Below, piece after piece: positions 51,625 through 61,721 of a DNA stretch of 64,000 nt (position 1 is the first letter of the stretch; every line of letters begins with the position of its first letter). The stretch lies in contig CANRNN010000002.1 in the NCBI GenBank assembly GCA_947632025.1, positions 124,001 through 188,000 on the forward strand, read 5' to 3'. The translations under genes were made by a program, and so were the position numbers. This DNA is from an uncultured Clostridia bacterium. Its GTDB lineage: Bacteria; Bacillota; Clostridia; Oscillospirales; Ruminococcaceae. A model generated the notes under the pieces. It searched no databases and was not told the DNA's origin. It saw only the letters and a list, made by a program, of their open reading frames with translations.

Positions 51625-54600
51625 TTATTTATTAAGTGCTTTTTCTTTTTTGCGCGACTTGCTTCTTACGACCGCCACTATGACGATCACAGCGATCACG
51701 GCGACTACCGCCGCGGCTATAATGACCGCAAGCATTGCTGCATTGACCGGACTGCTCGAAACGCAGAACGACGCTGTTCCGTTTTCGAGAACGGGGTCAT
51801 TTACGATGAGATAGCTTCCGTTTTCCGTGAACGGGACGGGCTTCCATGCTCCGTTTATGTATTGCATAAGCATGGGATCTTTGCCGGATTTAAGGAATCT
51901 CAGCGCTGTCGGAGCGCTTTCCGAGGATATTGTGACTATTCTCAGCTGTGCGCCGTCGGGAGGGAACACGGCGCTGCTTTCGGTTTCGACAAGCAGCCGC
52001 GAATCCTCGTCAAAGCTTCCGTCCGCAAGTATCAGCGGCAGTCCGCTTTCGCTCTGTTTATCGGTCGCTATAGAGGTTATGAGCTGAATATATTCGGCGT
52101 TAAGTTTTTTCGGGAATGTGATATTTTCCGTATCAAAATCTTCCCAGCGTGCATAACAGCCCGATTTATCCGGTATTTTCGGAATGTCCGACGCTTTTAT
52201 CGAGCCGCCGTAGGGTACGGAAATTTTTCCGAGCGATTTTCCGTCAGCGAAAAATTCAAGTACAATATCGGCAAAGTCGCCTGCCCGCTTGGCAAATTCC
52301 GCATAACTGAACGGCTCGGCAAGACCCGCGTAGCTCACGCGGTCTATCCCCGCGACACCTCTGTCGACGAAATAATTGCGGGAGATCTCGGTGTTTTCCT
52401 TTGAGAAATCAACATAACCCGCCAGCGCGCCGGACTTTTCGGTAAAACCGGTAATATCCGATATCGACAGACAGTCTGTCATAATTCCGCCCTCGCCCGC
52501 GATACCGCCGATATAAGACGCGCCCGAAAGCGTCACCTTTGATATACATTCGCGAAGTTTTGCGGAGGAATATCCCGCGACGCCGCCGACGTAATTTCCG
52601 CCGGTGCTTGATATTGTGCCGCTTGCACGGGAGTTTTTCACAAGTCCCATATCCATTCTGCCGACGATGCCGCCGCAGTAATTTTTCTTGGCGGTTATCT
52701 CGCCGCTGTTCTCGCAGGATTCTATAATATCCATAACGCTGTAGCTGAAATTTATCGACGGATTCCCGTTGCGGGCAATATCGTCCTCAGGGTCAAGGTC
52801 GAATTCTATCGCCATAGCCCCTGTGATACCGCCGATATTCACGTCGCCCTCGACTTTTCCGCTGTTCACGCAGTCAAGAGCCTTGCCGTGACGGGGGTCG
52901 CTGTCGGGGTCGGAGTTTTCGCTTTCGGAAATATCCTCCGAAAATCCGCGCTGCGCTTCATCGTCCGAAAGCAGGTCGCGGTAGTTTTCCTTGAATATCC
53001 CGAAGATACGCTCAAGGCAGTCGTTTATATCCCGAATATCGCCCAGCAGCAGATCCCCCTCGGAATTTGCCTTGGAGCTTATTCTTGAAAGCGTAGATAT
53101 CATAGCTCTCATATTTTCGGAAAGCGAATCCGCCGCGTCCGAAAATTTGTCATCAAGCGCGGGGAAACGCACCTCTGACTCACCCGAAAGCGTTTTTGCC
53201 ATATCCTCGATTTTTCTCACCGCTTCGGACATCTTGTCGCTTGCTTTGGAAATTATTTCGGACGCGTCGCCTGCCTTTGACGCAGCAAGGGTCAGGGAAT
53301 CAAGCGTTTTGCCGAGAGCGTCGGCGGCTTTGTCAACGTTTTCCGCCGAAGTGTTTATCGAGCCTGCCGCGTCCGCTGTTTTCGAGAAAGCGTCGCCCAG
53401 AGCTCCCATAGCGGCTGACAGACCCTCGGCGTCGATATTGTCGAGGATATCGCGGATATTTGCGTTGATATCGGACAGATTATCCCACATATCGGAAACG
53501 GAATCGAGAATTATTCCGAGCTGTTCCGAAGCCGCGTCCATGGTGTCTTCGGGAACGGACGAACCTGCGACCTTGCCGAGTGCGTCGGACATTTCTCCTG
53601 CTGCCGCGGAAGCCTTATCCAATGCGGCACTTAGGTTTTGAGAAGCAGTCTGAAGCTCGTCGAGGGCTTTTTGCATTTCAACGGGGTCGACGGCTGTATT
53701 GAGATGTTCCGCAGCTTTCTGGAGAGCCTGCGCGGCGTTTTGCAGCTCCTCTGTCGCCTCGTTCAGCTTTCCCGTATCGGGAACGCCCCCGCCGCCGACC
53801 GCAGCCGCAAGTTTTGCAGCGGCTGTTCCCAGAGCCGCCGAAGCGGAATTAAACTCGGTAAGCGCTTTTTCCATCTCTCCCGAATCTATCGCTCCGGAAA
53901 TATCGCTTACCGCGCCGCTCACGTCGCCCAGAGCGTCCAGCACCTCCGACAGGCAGTCGGAAAACGCCGTAACGCTTGTTTTAAGCTGCCGCCAGTCCGC
54001 TCCGTTAAGCCAGTCGGAAAGGTTTTGAAAAGCGGTGTTCAGGCGTTTTGCAGCTTCCGACATATCCTTCATCTCGGTCATTATCTTGTCGAGAGAATCT
54101 GTGATATCTTTCAGCGAAGCTTTTATCTCGTCGGGGTCGCCGAGGGAATTTTGTATCTCACGCAGAGCATTTCCCACGTCCCGCAGGCTTGCTTCGATTT
54201 CGGGAACAGCCTTATCTATATCATTCAGCGCGTTTTTTGCCGAATCCACGGCGTCGCCGGCGTATTCGCCCGACTGCTCAAGTTCACGCAGGGCTTCGGT
54301 GCATTTGTCGGAAAAATCTCCCACAAGCTCCAGAGCCTCGTCAAGCGAATTCAGCGCGTCGGGAGCGTCGTCAAGCGCCTTGTCGGCTCTTGCGAGAAGC
54401 TCGTTTATCCCGTCGGAATAGCCGTTGAATATTTCTTCCGTTCTGTCGGCGATATCGTCGGCGTTCTTTTGTGCGGCACTCATCTGTGAGGTGAGCGACT
54501 GTATTTCGGCGTTCAGTCTGTCGCCGCTGCCGCCTGCGTCAGAGATCAGCTTATCGACAAGCTCTGACAGAATATCCATTTCATTTCCAAGACGCTGCGC

Positions 54601-55575
54601 GGTATCCTCCGAAAACTCGATACTGCAATACGGCTCCATTTGTCCTGCGATGCCGCCTACGTCCTTTCTGCCGTAAATGTCGCCCGTGTTCGTACAGGAA
54701 TCCAGCATTCCGCACTGCCGTCCGACGACTCCGCCGATATTGTAGCCCGTATGCTTATATCCGACAGTCCCCGAATTTGAGCAGCGCCTGATTATTCCCG
54801 AAGAATACCCCGCAACGCCGCCTATGTCGGACTTTGAGATAACGGTTTCGACAGACCTGTCCTGAAGTCCGAGGTCGTCGGCGGTAATTTCCGTATCGTA
54901 GTAAACGGCGTTTACGTTGCCGCTGTTGGAGCAATCTATAAGAATTCCGAGGTTATTGCCGCAGACGCCGCCCGCCGTGCTTTCGGCGGAGATAACGGCA
55001 GAGGAACTGCAGCCGGTTATAACGCCGCTTTCGTCGTTCTTTCCGGCTATTCCTCCGACGCTGTCGGAGGCGGAAACCAAGCCCATAAACTCGCAGGAAT
55101 TTATCGTACCCTTGTTTATGCCGGCAATACCGCCGACGTTATTTCCCGAACCGCTCGGAAAAACGCTTCCCGAAACGTTCAGATCCTTTATCACGGCTCC
55201 GCGCTCAACGTGACGGAAAAGTCCGATCTCCGAGGCGCTGTCGCTGATGTAAAGTCCGGTTATCCTGTGACCGTTTCCGTTGAATGTTCCGCAGAAAATG
55301 GGGATACCGTAAAAGTCCCTTCCGCTTAAATTTATATCGGCGGTAAGCTCAACGTTAAGTCCGCGGCTGGCGGAATCTATTCTGCATTCCTCGGCGAACC
55401 TCATAAAGTCCTCAGGATCGGAGATGTATTCCGTGCGGCTCGGCACAGGCTCCGCTGCGGTTTCCGAAGCGGTTCTTACCGCAGAAGCGGAAACGTTCTC
55501 CGGAAGTGCCGCCGCAATACTTGCCGCAAGCGCCGCGGCGGAGATCACGGAAAATATTCTGTATATTTTTCTCAT
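51625..55575 (-). CDS. Large surface protein: GLUG repeats, long coiled coil, C-terminal membrane anchor
   Basis: The 1316-aa protein has a signal peptide (about 1-31) and a first block of GLUG motifs at about 110-320 (VGGIAGINKGTINSC, SVGGIAGKNDESGV, NIGGVVGRQCGML, VGGIAGQMEPY). A region of about 550 residues (320-880) of heptad-like helices rich in Ala/Leu/Asp/Ser follows, resembling YhgE-type or X-X-X-L-X-X-G repeat coiled coils. A second GLUG block spans about 920-1090, then a beta-rich C-terminal part and one membrane segment near 1275-1300 with a basic tail SRKKEKALNK. It starts 1 bp after the MMPL stop, so both are made together. Function unknown. Confidence 0.85.
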   Translation of the reverse strand: MRKIYRIFSVISAAALAASIAAALPENVSASAVRTASETAAEPVPSRTEYISDPEDFMRFAEECRIDSASRGLNVELTADINLSGRDFYGIPIFCGTFNGNGHRITGLYISDSASEIGLFRHVERGAVIKDLNVSGSVFPSGSGNNVGGIAGINKGTINSCEFMGLVSASDSVGGIAGKNDESGVITGCSSSAVISAESTAGGVCGNNLGILIDCSNSGNVNAVYYDTEITADDLGLQDRSVETVISKSDIGGVAGYSSGIIRRCSNSGTVGYKHTGYNIGGVVGRQCGMLDSCTNTGDIYGRKDVGGIAGQMEPYCSIEFSEDTAQRLGNEMDILSELVDKLISDAGGSGDRLNAEIQSLTSQMSAAQKNADDIADRTEEIFNGYSDGINELLARADKALDDAPDALNSLDEALELVGDFSDKCTEALRELEQSGEYAGDAVDSAKNALNDIDKAVPEIEASLRDVGNALREIQNSLGDPDEIKASLKDITDSLDKIMTEMKDMSEAAKRLNTAFQNLSDWLNGADWRQLKTSVTAFSDCLSEVLDALGDVSGAVSDISGAIDSGEMEKALTEFNSASAALGTAAAKLAAAVGGGGVPDTGKLNEATEELQNAAQALQKAAEHLNTAVDPVEMQKALDELQTASQNLSAALDKASAAAGEMSDALGKVAGSSVPEDTMDAASEQLGIILDSVSDMWDNLSDINANIRDILDNIDAEGLSAAMGALGDAFSKTADAAGSINTSAENVDKAADALGKTLDSLTLAASKAGDASEIISKASDKMSEAVRKIEDMAKTLSGESEVRFPALDDKFSDAADSLSENMRAMISTLSRISSKANSEGDLLLGDIRDINDCLERIFGIFKENYRDLLSDDEAQRGFSEDISESENSDPDSDPRHGKALDCVNSGKVEGDVNIGGITGAMAIEFDLDPEDDIARNGNPSINFSYSVMDIIESCENSGEITAKKNYCGGIVGRMDMGLVKNSRASGTISSTGGNYVGGVAGYSSAKLRECISKVTLSGASYIGGIAGEGGIMTDCLSISDITGFTEKSGALAGYVDFSKENTEISRNYFVDRGVAGIDRVSYAGLAEPFSYAEFAKRAGDFADIVLEFFADGKSLGKISVPYGGSIKASDIPKIPDKSGCYARWEDFDTENITFPKKLNAEYIQLITSIATDKQSESGLPLILADGSFDEDSRLLVETESSAVFPPDGAQLRIVTISSESAPTALRFLKSGKDPMLMQYINGAWKPVPFTENGSYLIVNDPVLENGTASFCVSSSPVNAAMLAVIIAAAVVAVIAVIVIVAVVRSKSRKKEKALNK

Positions 55576-55576
55576 A

Positions 55577-58066
55577 TCAATCGTCCTCCGTCAATACTTC
55601 CTCGCCGTCCTCGGAGGATTCGGCTATGGTTTTGTCGATTCTCTCACGCAGAGCCGCCGCGTCGGAGCTGTCAAGCATAGCGCTTACCTCGCCGTGGATT
55701 ATTCCGCTTATATCCGCGTCAACGATTCCGCTTACATAGCCGCGGACTCTTCCGTTAAGATGTATAAGACCCGACGTGTGCTGGATACGGTCCATTTTCT
55801 TAAGTGTGAACGAAGTCTTTTCGATGATGCTGTCGCCCAGCAGCAGAATCTGCGGCAGAACGCACATTACAAGGACGATAGAGATAAGCGTTCCGCGTCC
55901 AAGACATTCGCCGACAGCGGAAATAGCAACGTCAGAGGACATAAATCCGATAAGCAGACCCGCCACCGACAAAATCATTCCCGAAGTGATTATCGTCGGG
56001 AACGCCTGATTAAGCGTTTCGACAATGGCTTCCTTTGGGGACATTTCGCGCTTCAGCTCGGAATAACGGCTGGAGATAACGATAGCGTAGTCGATGTTCG
56101 CACCCATCTGAATGGAGCTTACAATAAGGTAGCTTAAGAAGAATATGTTCGTATTTTCAACGGCAGGCACGGAGAAGTTTATCCAGATAGCGCCCTCGAT
56201 TATCGCCATAAGCAGCACGGGCAGTCCCGCCGACTTGAACGTGAACACAAGGATCACCAAAACGAACAGCGCGGACAGAATGCTTATCATCAGATTGTCG
56301 TCAACAAACGATGTCGAAAGGTCAAAGTCGCTTGTCGAATCGCCCACCAGAAAAGAATTGTCGGCGGGGTAGTACTTGTACATTATCTCGTGGAATTCGG
56401 CGAGTTTCTCAAACGTCTGTTCGCCCTCCATAGGGAGATTTGTCTTTATCAGCAAACGTGAATAATCGTCGGTTTTAAGCTGTAATTTCGCGTCAACAAG
56501 TTTCGCGTTCAGCTCGTCGAGCATATCCGTCATTTCGTCGTCAAGCGTGATAACTCCGGCTTCCTTTTGTTCGTAAACGTAATCGAACATATCAATAAGC
56601 GGCACGCCGTAATCGGAAATGTTTCCCATAAGTTTTCCGTAGTCCTCCTGCGACACGGCATATGCCGAATACAGCACGGAAATAGCTTCCACGTCCATAT
56701 CAATAAGCTCCGCAAACTGGCGCGGAGTGAGAGCGTCGGTGAGGTAGTATCCGTCCATAGCCTCGGTGTTGGCAAGCCCCTGCGTGGAATTTACCGCGGG
56801 GTCTGCCGCAAGCTCCATAAGAAGCTTATGCTCGGATTCGTAATCGCCCGACGGGACTATCATTACCATAAGATTATCGACCGTGAAGTTGTCACGGATC
56901 TTCTCATCGGCTATCTGCGATTCGTTTTTCTTGTATGTAGTTCCCGAAGCGTAGTCGTAAACATAGTTGCAGCGGTTCGAGAAAATAAACGCCGCCACAA
57001 GCGCTACGACGAATATCGGCGGGATAACGAAGCGCGTTTTAACGTCCATTTTTCCGACCGCCGTTATGTTCGGGACAAAGTTTCTGTGGTGGGTTTTGTC
57101 GATAAGTCCCGAAAAGGACATCAAAAGCCCCGGCATAAGCGTAAATACCGACAGAATACTGAAGAATATCGCCTTAATCAGTACAACACCGAGGTCAAGT
57201 CCGAGTTTGAACTGCATAAACATCATAGCTACCAGTCCCGAAACCGTCGTAAGGCAGCTTGAGGATATTTCGGGGATAGCCTTTGAAAGCGCAATAATTA
57301 CCGCCATTCTCGCATCGTGAGTAACGCGCTCTTCGGTATAGCGGTTGCAGAGGATTATTGCGTAGTCGATAGCAAGCGCAAGCTGCAATACCACCGCTAT
57401 GGAATTTGAAACGAAAGAAATCTCTCCGAGCAGGAAATTCGTTCCCATATTGAGAAGAGCCGCCATACCGAACGTCATAAGCATTACCGGCACTTCCATA
57501 TATGTTTTTGACGTAAACAGCAGCACCGCGATAACGATAACGATCACTATCACGACGACCACCTGCATTTCCTCGGCGATAGCGTCCGCCTGATTTGCGC
57601 CGACTTCGCTGGAAATATAGGTGTCGTAAGGCAGGAGCAGCTCTTTGACCTTTATCATTGCGGATTTTGCAATTTCGTCCTCTGCCTCTCCCTTGAACGT
57701 GACGGAGATCATAGCCGCGCCGTTGTGATAATGCGCGGTCGTCCGGTCGATAACGGCTTCCGAAACGCCGTCTATTTCCAGCAGTTGTTCTGCGAGCTGT
57801 TCGGCGGTTTCGTAGGTCACGTTGTCGATCATAACGTTAGCCGAGCCGTAGGTCACGAATTGTTCGTTCATAAGCGTAAGACCGCGTTTAGTTTCGGTAG
57901 TATCCGGAAGATATGACGTGATATCATTGTTTACCAGCGTCCATTGCATACCGAAAACGCAGAAAATCGCCGCAAGGATAAAGAACAGGAAAAATCCCTT
58001 TCGCTTATCGACGATAAGGGTCGCGGCTTTTGTGACGAAGCTTGTTTTTTCTTTTTCTTCGCTCAA
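55577..58066 (-). CDS. MMPL/RND-family transporter
   Basis: This 829-aa membrane protein has the two-fold MMPL layout: a first membrane segment, a soluble extracytoplasmic domain, five clustered segments, then a second copy. The signature DY motifs are present in both halves (LALAIDYAIILCNRY near 240 and GANIDYAIVISSRY near 675), as needed for proton-driven transport. MMPL proteins export lipids, siderophores or peptides; the substrate is unknown. The start is TTG 58066 with GAGAGGTGAT upstream; an ATG at 58159 in the same frame lies only 15 nt after the predicted mRNA start and has no binding site. Co-transcribed with the GLUG protein. Confidence 0.9.
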   Translation of the reverse strand: MSEEKEKTSFVTKAATLIVDKRKGFFLFFILAAIFCVFGMQWTLVNNDITSYLPDTTETKRGLTLMNEQFVTYGSANVMIDNVTYETAEQLAEQLLEIDGVSEAVIDRTTAHYHNGAAMISVTFKGEAEDEIAKSAMIKVKELLLPYDTYISSEVGANQADAIAEEMQVVVVIVIVIVIAVLLFTSKTYMEVPVMLMTFGMAALLNMGTNFLLGEISFVSNSIAVVLQLALAIDYAIILCNRYTEERVTHDARMAVIIALSKAIPEISSSCLTTVSGLVAMMFMQFKLGLDLGVVLIKAIFFSILSVFTLMPGLLMSFSGLIDKTHHRNFVPNITAVGKMDVKTRFVIPPIFVVALVAAFIFSNRCNYVYDYASGTTYKKNESQIADEKIRDNFTVDNLMVMIVPSGDYESEHKLLMELAADPAVNSTQGLANTEAMDGYYLTDALTPRQFAELIDMDVEAISVLYSAYAVSQEDYGKLMGNISDYGVPLIDMFDYVYEQKEAGVITLDDEMTDMLDELNAKLVDAKLQLKTDDYSRLLIKTNLPMEGEQTFEKLAEFHEIMYKYYPADNSFLVGDSTSDFDLSTSFVDDNLMISILSALFVLVILVFTFKSAGLPVLLMAIIEGAIWINFSVPAVENTNIFFLSYLIVSSIQMGANIDYAIVISSRYSELKREMSPKEAIVETLNQAFPTIITSGMILSVAGLLIGFMSSDVAISAVGECLGRGTLISIVLVMCVLPQILLLGDSIIEKTSFTLKKMDRIQHTSGLIHLNGRVRGYVSGIVDADISGIIHGEVSAMLDSSDAAALRERIDKTIAESSEDGEEVLTEDD

Positions 58067-58183
58067 AAGAATCACCTCTCGAATTGTTCTGTGCCCTGCC
58101 GAAAAATTAGCCGAAGGGGTTTCCTGCGGCATTGGAGTATTCGGTAAAAGTGGGGGCATTCCGAAAAAACTTTATACACTAAC

Positions 58184-58212
58184 ATTATATCACAACGTCG
58201 GCGCAAAGTCAA
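58184..58212 (-). promoter_or_regulatory. Promoter of the MMPL-GLUG operon
   Basis: On the minus strand TTGACT, 17-nt spacer, TATAAT. The -35 box overlaps the stop codon of the upstream 816-aa gene. Confidence 0.85.
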
Positions 58213-60659
58213 TGAACATTTTTAAGCATTTGTGTCCAAAAATGTATTGAGTTTAAGTTGAGGTGGACGTCCCCCTTCGTTGTCGTCGGCGACGTCAGCG
58301 CATCGTAAGCGGTCTGGAGAGCCTCATAGGCTTTCTTGAGGTCGTAGTGTGACTGGTTTGCGCCGCCCTTGGACTTCGCAAGCTCCGCTTTATCGCCATC
58401 TACAGTTTCAATGCTAAGAGTTCCGTCGTTGGTATAAACGCGATTGTAACCCTTGAATTCTCCGTCCTCTACAGCTGCGTCAGCTATCGTATCACCGCTG
58501 TCGTCACTGGTTTTAAGGTCGGGCGCTCCCAGCAGCATGAACGCAACATTCTTTGCCTGCTCCTTAAGTGCGTCGCTTCCGGAGATCTTATCTGCCGCCT
58601 TCTCAACCATAGCTATATAATCGTAAATTTCCTGGTAAGTATAAGCAAATGCCTTGTATTCCTTGTCAAGCTTATCCTTGGCGTCCTTCAAGTCGTTATA
58701 TTGTGCCGCTGTTACTTTTTTATTCGTGGTAGCGTTTGCGATCTTAATAGCCTTATCACGCTCACTTACCAACTTGCTGTTCTTTACGGAGAACACAGCA
58801 GAATCAGCTGTCTTAAGAATAAGCTCGTCGCACTCACTTATAAGCTTGTTGTATTCCGCAAGCGACTTAGAAGTATCGTCCTCCTCAAAATAGTCCTGCA
58901 TAACCAATTCAAGGTATTGACCGATAGCGTTCCACTCATTCCCGTTCACATTGTCCTTCAGATTTTCGGTGAGGAGTGCGCTGGTGTAGTCGATCTTTTC
59001 AAGCTCTGTTTTACGAGCCGCTTTATCCAGTGTATCGTAGTCGTTATTGGCATCTCCGGATTCACCAACGGTTTCCGCAGTTTCAACTGTTGTTCCACCG
59101 TTAAGCACGGTCAAAACAGTCGCAAGATCGGGAACAATAGACTTTGATTTATCGGAATTTCTCACCGCTGCTGAAGGCACGACCCCATTAGCATCACTCT
59201 TCCATCCAGTGCTTGTATTGCCAAGTGTTGTGAATGCAGTGTGACCAAGATTCTTTCCGCCATCATCTCCGCCGAGCAAAGAATCGTCGCCGCCGAGGAC
59301 TTTATCACTTGTGCCATTAGACTTCTTAGGCTGATGTTCAGTTACGGTGTCCCAAATGCTCTTTGTCTGCTTTGTGCTAAGAGAAGCGCTGTTTGCTCCA
59401 AGAATGTTGACCCAATCAATATAATCCATCACATTAATAACTACATTCTGTTTCGCAATAAACCCAGTGTCGCTTTCTGCGCTAGCAGATTCAATCTTAA
59501 ATCCAGTAGTCGGATCGTTCTTTACCCCAGTTGCATTTTTAACCTTCAACTTCAGTTTTCCGTTTGACACCAATTTCTCTACAAATTTAGCTTTACTTGC
59601 ATTGTCATCTGCTGCAAGGTTTGCAAACGAACTGCCCTTCTCAGGATCAAATAAATCGTTTGAAACTGTAGTAGTAGAATTCGTAAATCCAAGAGCTGTA
59701 AACACTGCCGCGCCAATAGTTTCGTTCTTAAGCATCTTTTCAGCGTAATCATCAAAGATATCCAAAACCGCTTTCTTGCTTCTGTAGGTCTTAACCTTGT
59801 CGGGTGTAAAGCCGTTCAGGACTTTGTACGAAACCTCGCAAGCCTTGCAAGCGTTGATTATCGCATCATTTGTGGTTCTGGTAAGCGACTTGTTCTTCGT
59901 GATCAAATTATACTGAGACTGAATGTTCGTGAAAGCGGAGTCAACATGATAGAACAGAAAACCCCAAGCGTAGGTATCGCCGTCATACTTTGTGCCGCTT
60001 CCGTCAACCGTACCGCGAACCCAAGCGTTATACTTGAATTCATTCTTTTGAGCCGCTGCCAGCTTGTTCATAGCGGAAGCAAAGTCGGATTTAAGAATGT
60101 AGGGCTTTTCAACAAGACCGTTGCCCGCCTCGTTAAGAGCTTCCCAAGCGTCGGTGATCTCCTTGCTGTCTGTGGAATCAAAATCGACAACAGATTCGGC
60201 ATCATCATAAGCTGCGGCAAAAGTATCATAAGTGGTTTCGGTGTACTGGTAATCTTCCGTGCCGTCACCAATATCCTCATTAAGGATATTGTCCTTTGCG
60301 TAAACGCTTTCCCACTTTTCAACGAGTGCTTTCAGCTCGTCAAGCGTCTTGATCGTGAGATTGTCCTTAGCAGCTTTCAGCATTGTGTAGGAAACCGCAT
60401 AGTCGTCGAGAGACGCATCTGTGTTTGTAAGCACTGCGTCCGCGTAATCAAGCGCGTTGGTGAATTTGTTTGCCGAGATTTCACCATAGTTTTCAAGTTC
60501 CTTGTCCTTGAAATCCTTGCAGGTCTTAACGAGATTCTGAAGGTCGCTTTTGCTTGCATAGGCAGTGGTCTTCTCGTCTGCGGCGAATGCGGCAGCGGAG
60601 AAAGAGGAAAGAGCGAGAACGGAAGCCAATGAAGCAGCAAAAATTCTTCTTTTCAACAT
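58209..60659 (-). CDS. Large secreted helical protein, unrecognised
   Basis: The 816-aa protein has a signal peptide (MLKRRIFAASLASVLALSSF onward, cleavage near AFA-ADE) and is built of helical segments with YxxA/L-type spacing that resemble FIVAR-like bundles (e.g. SDLQNLVKTCKDFKDKELEN; DYADAVLTNTDASLDDYAVS; KAYEALQTAYDAL). A middle region has beta-rich, Gly/Asn-rich segments. The C-terminus ends SPTTTKGDVHLNLNSIHFW, which recalls the first residues of a dockerin or EF-hand repeat but is cut short. No membrane anchor is present. ATG 60659 is supported by AGGAGGAC; upstream in-frame sequence is leader with a terminator. Confidence 0.75.
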   Translation of the reverse strand: MLKRRIFAASLASVLALSSFSAAAFAADEKTTAYASKSDLQNLVKTCKDFKDKELENYGEISANKFTNALDYADAVLTNTDASLDDYAVSYTMLKAAKDNLTIKTLDELKALVEKWESVYAKDNILNEDIGDGTEDYQYTETTYDTFAAAYDDAESVVDFDSTDSKEITDAWEALNEAGNGLVEKPYILKSDFASAMNKLAAAQKNEFKYNAWVRGTVDGSGTKYDGDTYAWGFLFYHVDSAFTNIQSQYNLITKNKSLTRTTNDAIINACKACEVSYKVLNGFTPDKVKTYRSKKAVLDIFDDYAEKMLKNETIGAAVFTALGFTNSTTTVSNDLFDPEKGSSFANLAADDNASKAKFVEKLVSNGKLKLKVKNATGVKNDPTTGFKIESASAESDTGFIAKQNVVINVMDYIDWVNILGANSASLSTKQTKSIWDTVTEHQPKKSNGTSDKVLGGDDSLLGGDDGGKNLGHTAFTTLGNTSTGWKSDANGVVPSAAVRNSDKSKSIVPDLATVLTVLNGGTTVETAETVGESGDANNDYDTLDKAARKTELEKIDYTSALLTENLKDNVNGNEWNAIGQYLELVMQDYFEEDDTSKSLAEYNKLISECDELILKTADSAVFSVKNSKLVSERDKAIKIANATTNKKVTAAQYNDLKDAKDKLDKEYKAFAYTYQEIYDYIAMVEKAADKISGSDALKEQAKNVAFMLLGAPDLKTSDDSGDTIADAAVEDGEFKGYNRVYTNDGTLSIETVDGDKAELAKSKGGANQSHYDLKKAYEALQTAYDALTSPTTTKGDVHLNLNSIHFWTQMLKNVH

Positions 60660-60792
60660 AATAGTCCTCCTAAAAAGATAAAAAAGTTTTCGAGTGATCG
60701 GGGACTCGAAATAAACAAACGGAAAAGATCCGCTTGGGTGGGGTGGCAAAAGAGGGGACATAAACTTCACGAACCACTTCCCAACTTCCGGC

Positions 60793-60824
60793 AAAAAAAT
60801 CCGAGGCGCGGGGAGCCTCGGATT
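60793..60824 (-). terminator. Intrinsic terminator in the leader of the 816-aa gene
   Basis: On the minus strand a 10-bp stem AATCCGAGGC/GCCTCGGATT with a 7-nt loop is followed by TTTTT. It lies 134 nt before the start codon. The gap 60660-60973 otherwise contains GC-rich leader sequence (60840-60905) and an AT-rich upstream part without a clear promoter. Confidence 0.85.
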
Positions 60825-60973
60825 TGAAATTATTAAGAGCTGATCTCGCCAACAACCCGCGGGCACGAGTGTCCTTGATTCCACAGGCTGCTCCGGCTTC
60901 GCCTACTATGATAAATCAAATGCTTATATTAAACTTAATTTTGTTATACACTTAAAAGATGCTAGAGTATGAT

Positions 60974-61675
60974 TTATAAGAATGGATTATATGATGTAAA
61001 TGTATTTTTATGCGGAGCATAGTTAGCTTCGTTATCATAATAATACCACCACCCCTCTTTGATATCACCGACATCATTGATAAATCCAAATATATCAAGC
61101 GGTTTTGCATATTTAAATAACATTTCGTGAAACTGTAAGCATTTTTCTGACGCTTTAAATTTCGCGGCATAGTTATTGTTTCTAAGAAATAAAATGAGCA
61201 ACGCATAAGGAATGGGAGCGTAAACTCTTACAATATTGTCATCAATCAAAAGTTTTTTTATATCCTCTATTTGAGACAAATAAATTGTTTTTTTAATGTG
61301 ACTGATCTCTTCCGATTCAAAGCAGTCAAACGTTACAACATTAAGAGAGCTGAAAATTTCCTCTGCTTTATAATATGATATAATATCTTTGGCGGCATTT
61401 AAAATTGTTACACTGTTATTCCGTGTGAACTCTCCTGTAAATCTCCCTCCATCTGTAATGTACAAGTAATCTTTGTAATGATACATAAATACTTCTATTC
61501 TTTTATTGTGATATCCGCGCCGACTGTCAATCAATGCAATTTTTTTAACCTTTGTATTAAAATGATTTTCAATAAAAACAGTCAAATCGCCGAATACGGC
61601 TTCCTCAATTGGATCGCCATACGGAGTTGTGAAAAAATTGTGGTATTCCAGATTGCCTATTCCCTCGAAAAACAT
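60974..61675 (-). CDS. Hypothetical protein, AT-rich
   Basis: This 233-aa protein is not recognised. It is soluble, with an N-terminal beta-rich half (KKIALIDSRRGYHNKRIEVFM; YKDYLYITDGGRFTGEF) and an aromatic-rich C-terminus (IKEGWWYYYDNEANYAPHK). AGGAGGAC precedes ATG 61675. Codon usage and base composition are clearly AT-richer than in the housekeeping genes, suggesting recent acquisition. Proteins of this size with such composition next to short partners are often immunity or defence accessory genes, but no motif confirms that. Confidence 0.65.
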   Translation of the reverse strand: MFFEGIGNLEYHNFFTTPYGDPIEEAVFGDLTVFIENHFNTKVKKIALIDSRRGYHNKRIEVFMYHYKDYLYITDGGRFTGEFTRNNSVTILNAAKDIISYYKAEEIFSSLNVVTFDCFESEEISHIKKTIYLSQIEDIKKLLIDDNIVRVYAPIPYALLILFLRNNNYAAKFKASEKCLQFHEMLFKYAKPLDIFGFINDVGDIKEGWWYYYDNEANYAPHKNTFTSYNPFL

Positions 61676-61721
61676 AAGTAGTCCTCCTGTCTAACCTTTA
61701 TAAAAAGATTTACACAATATA

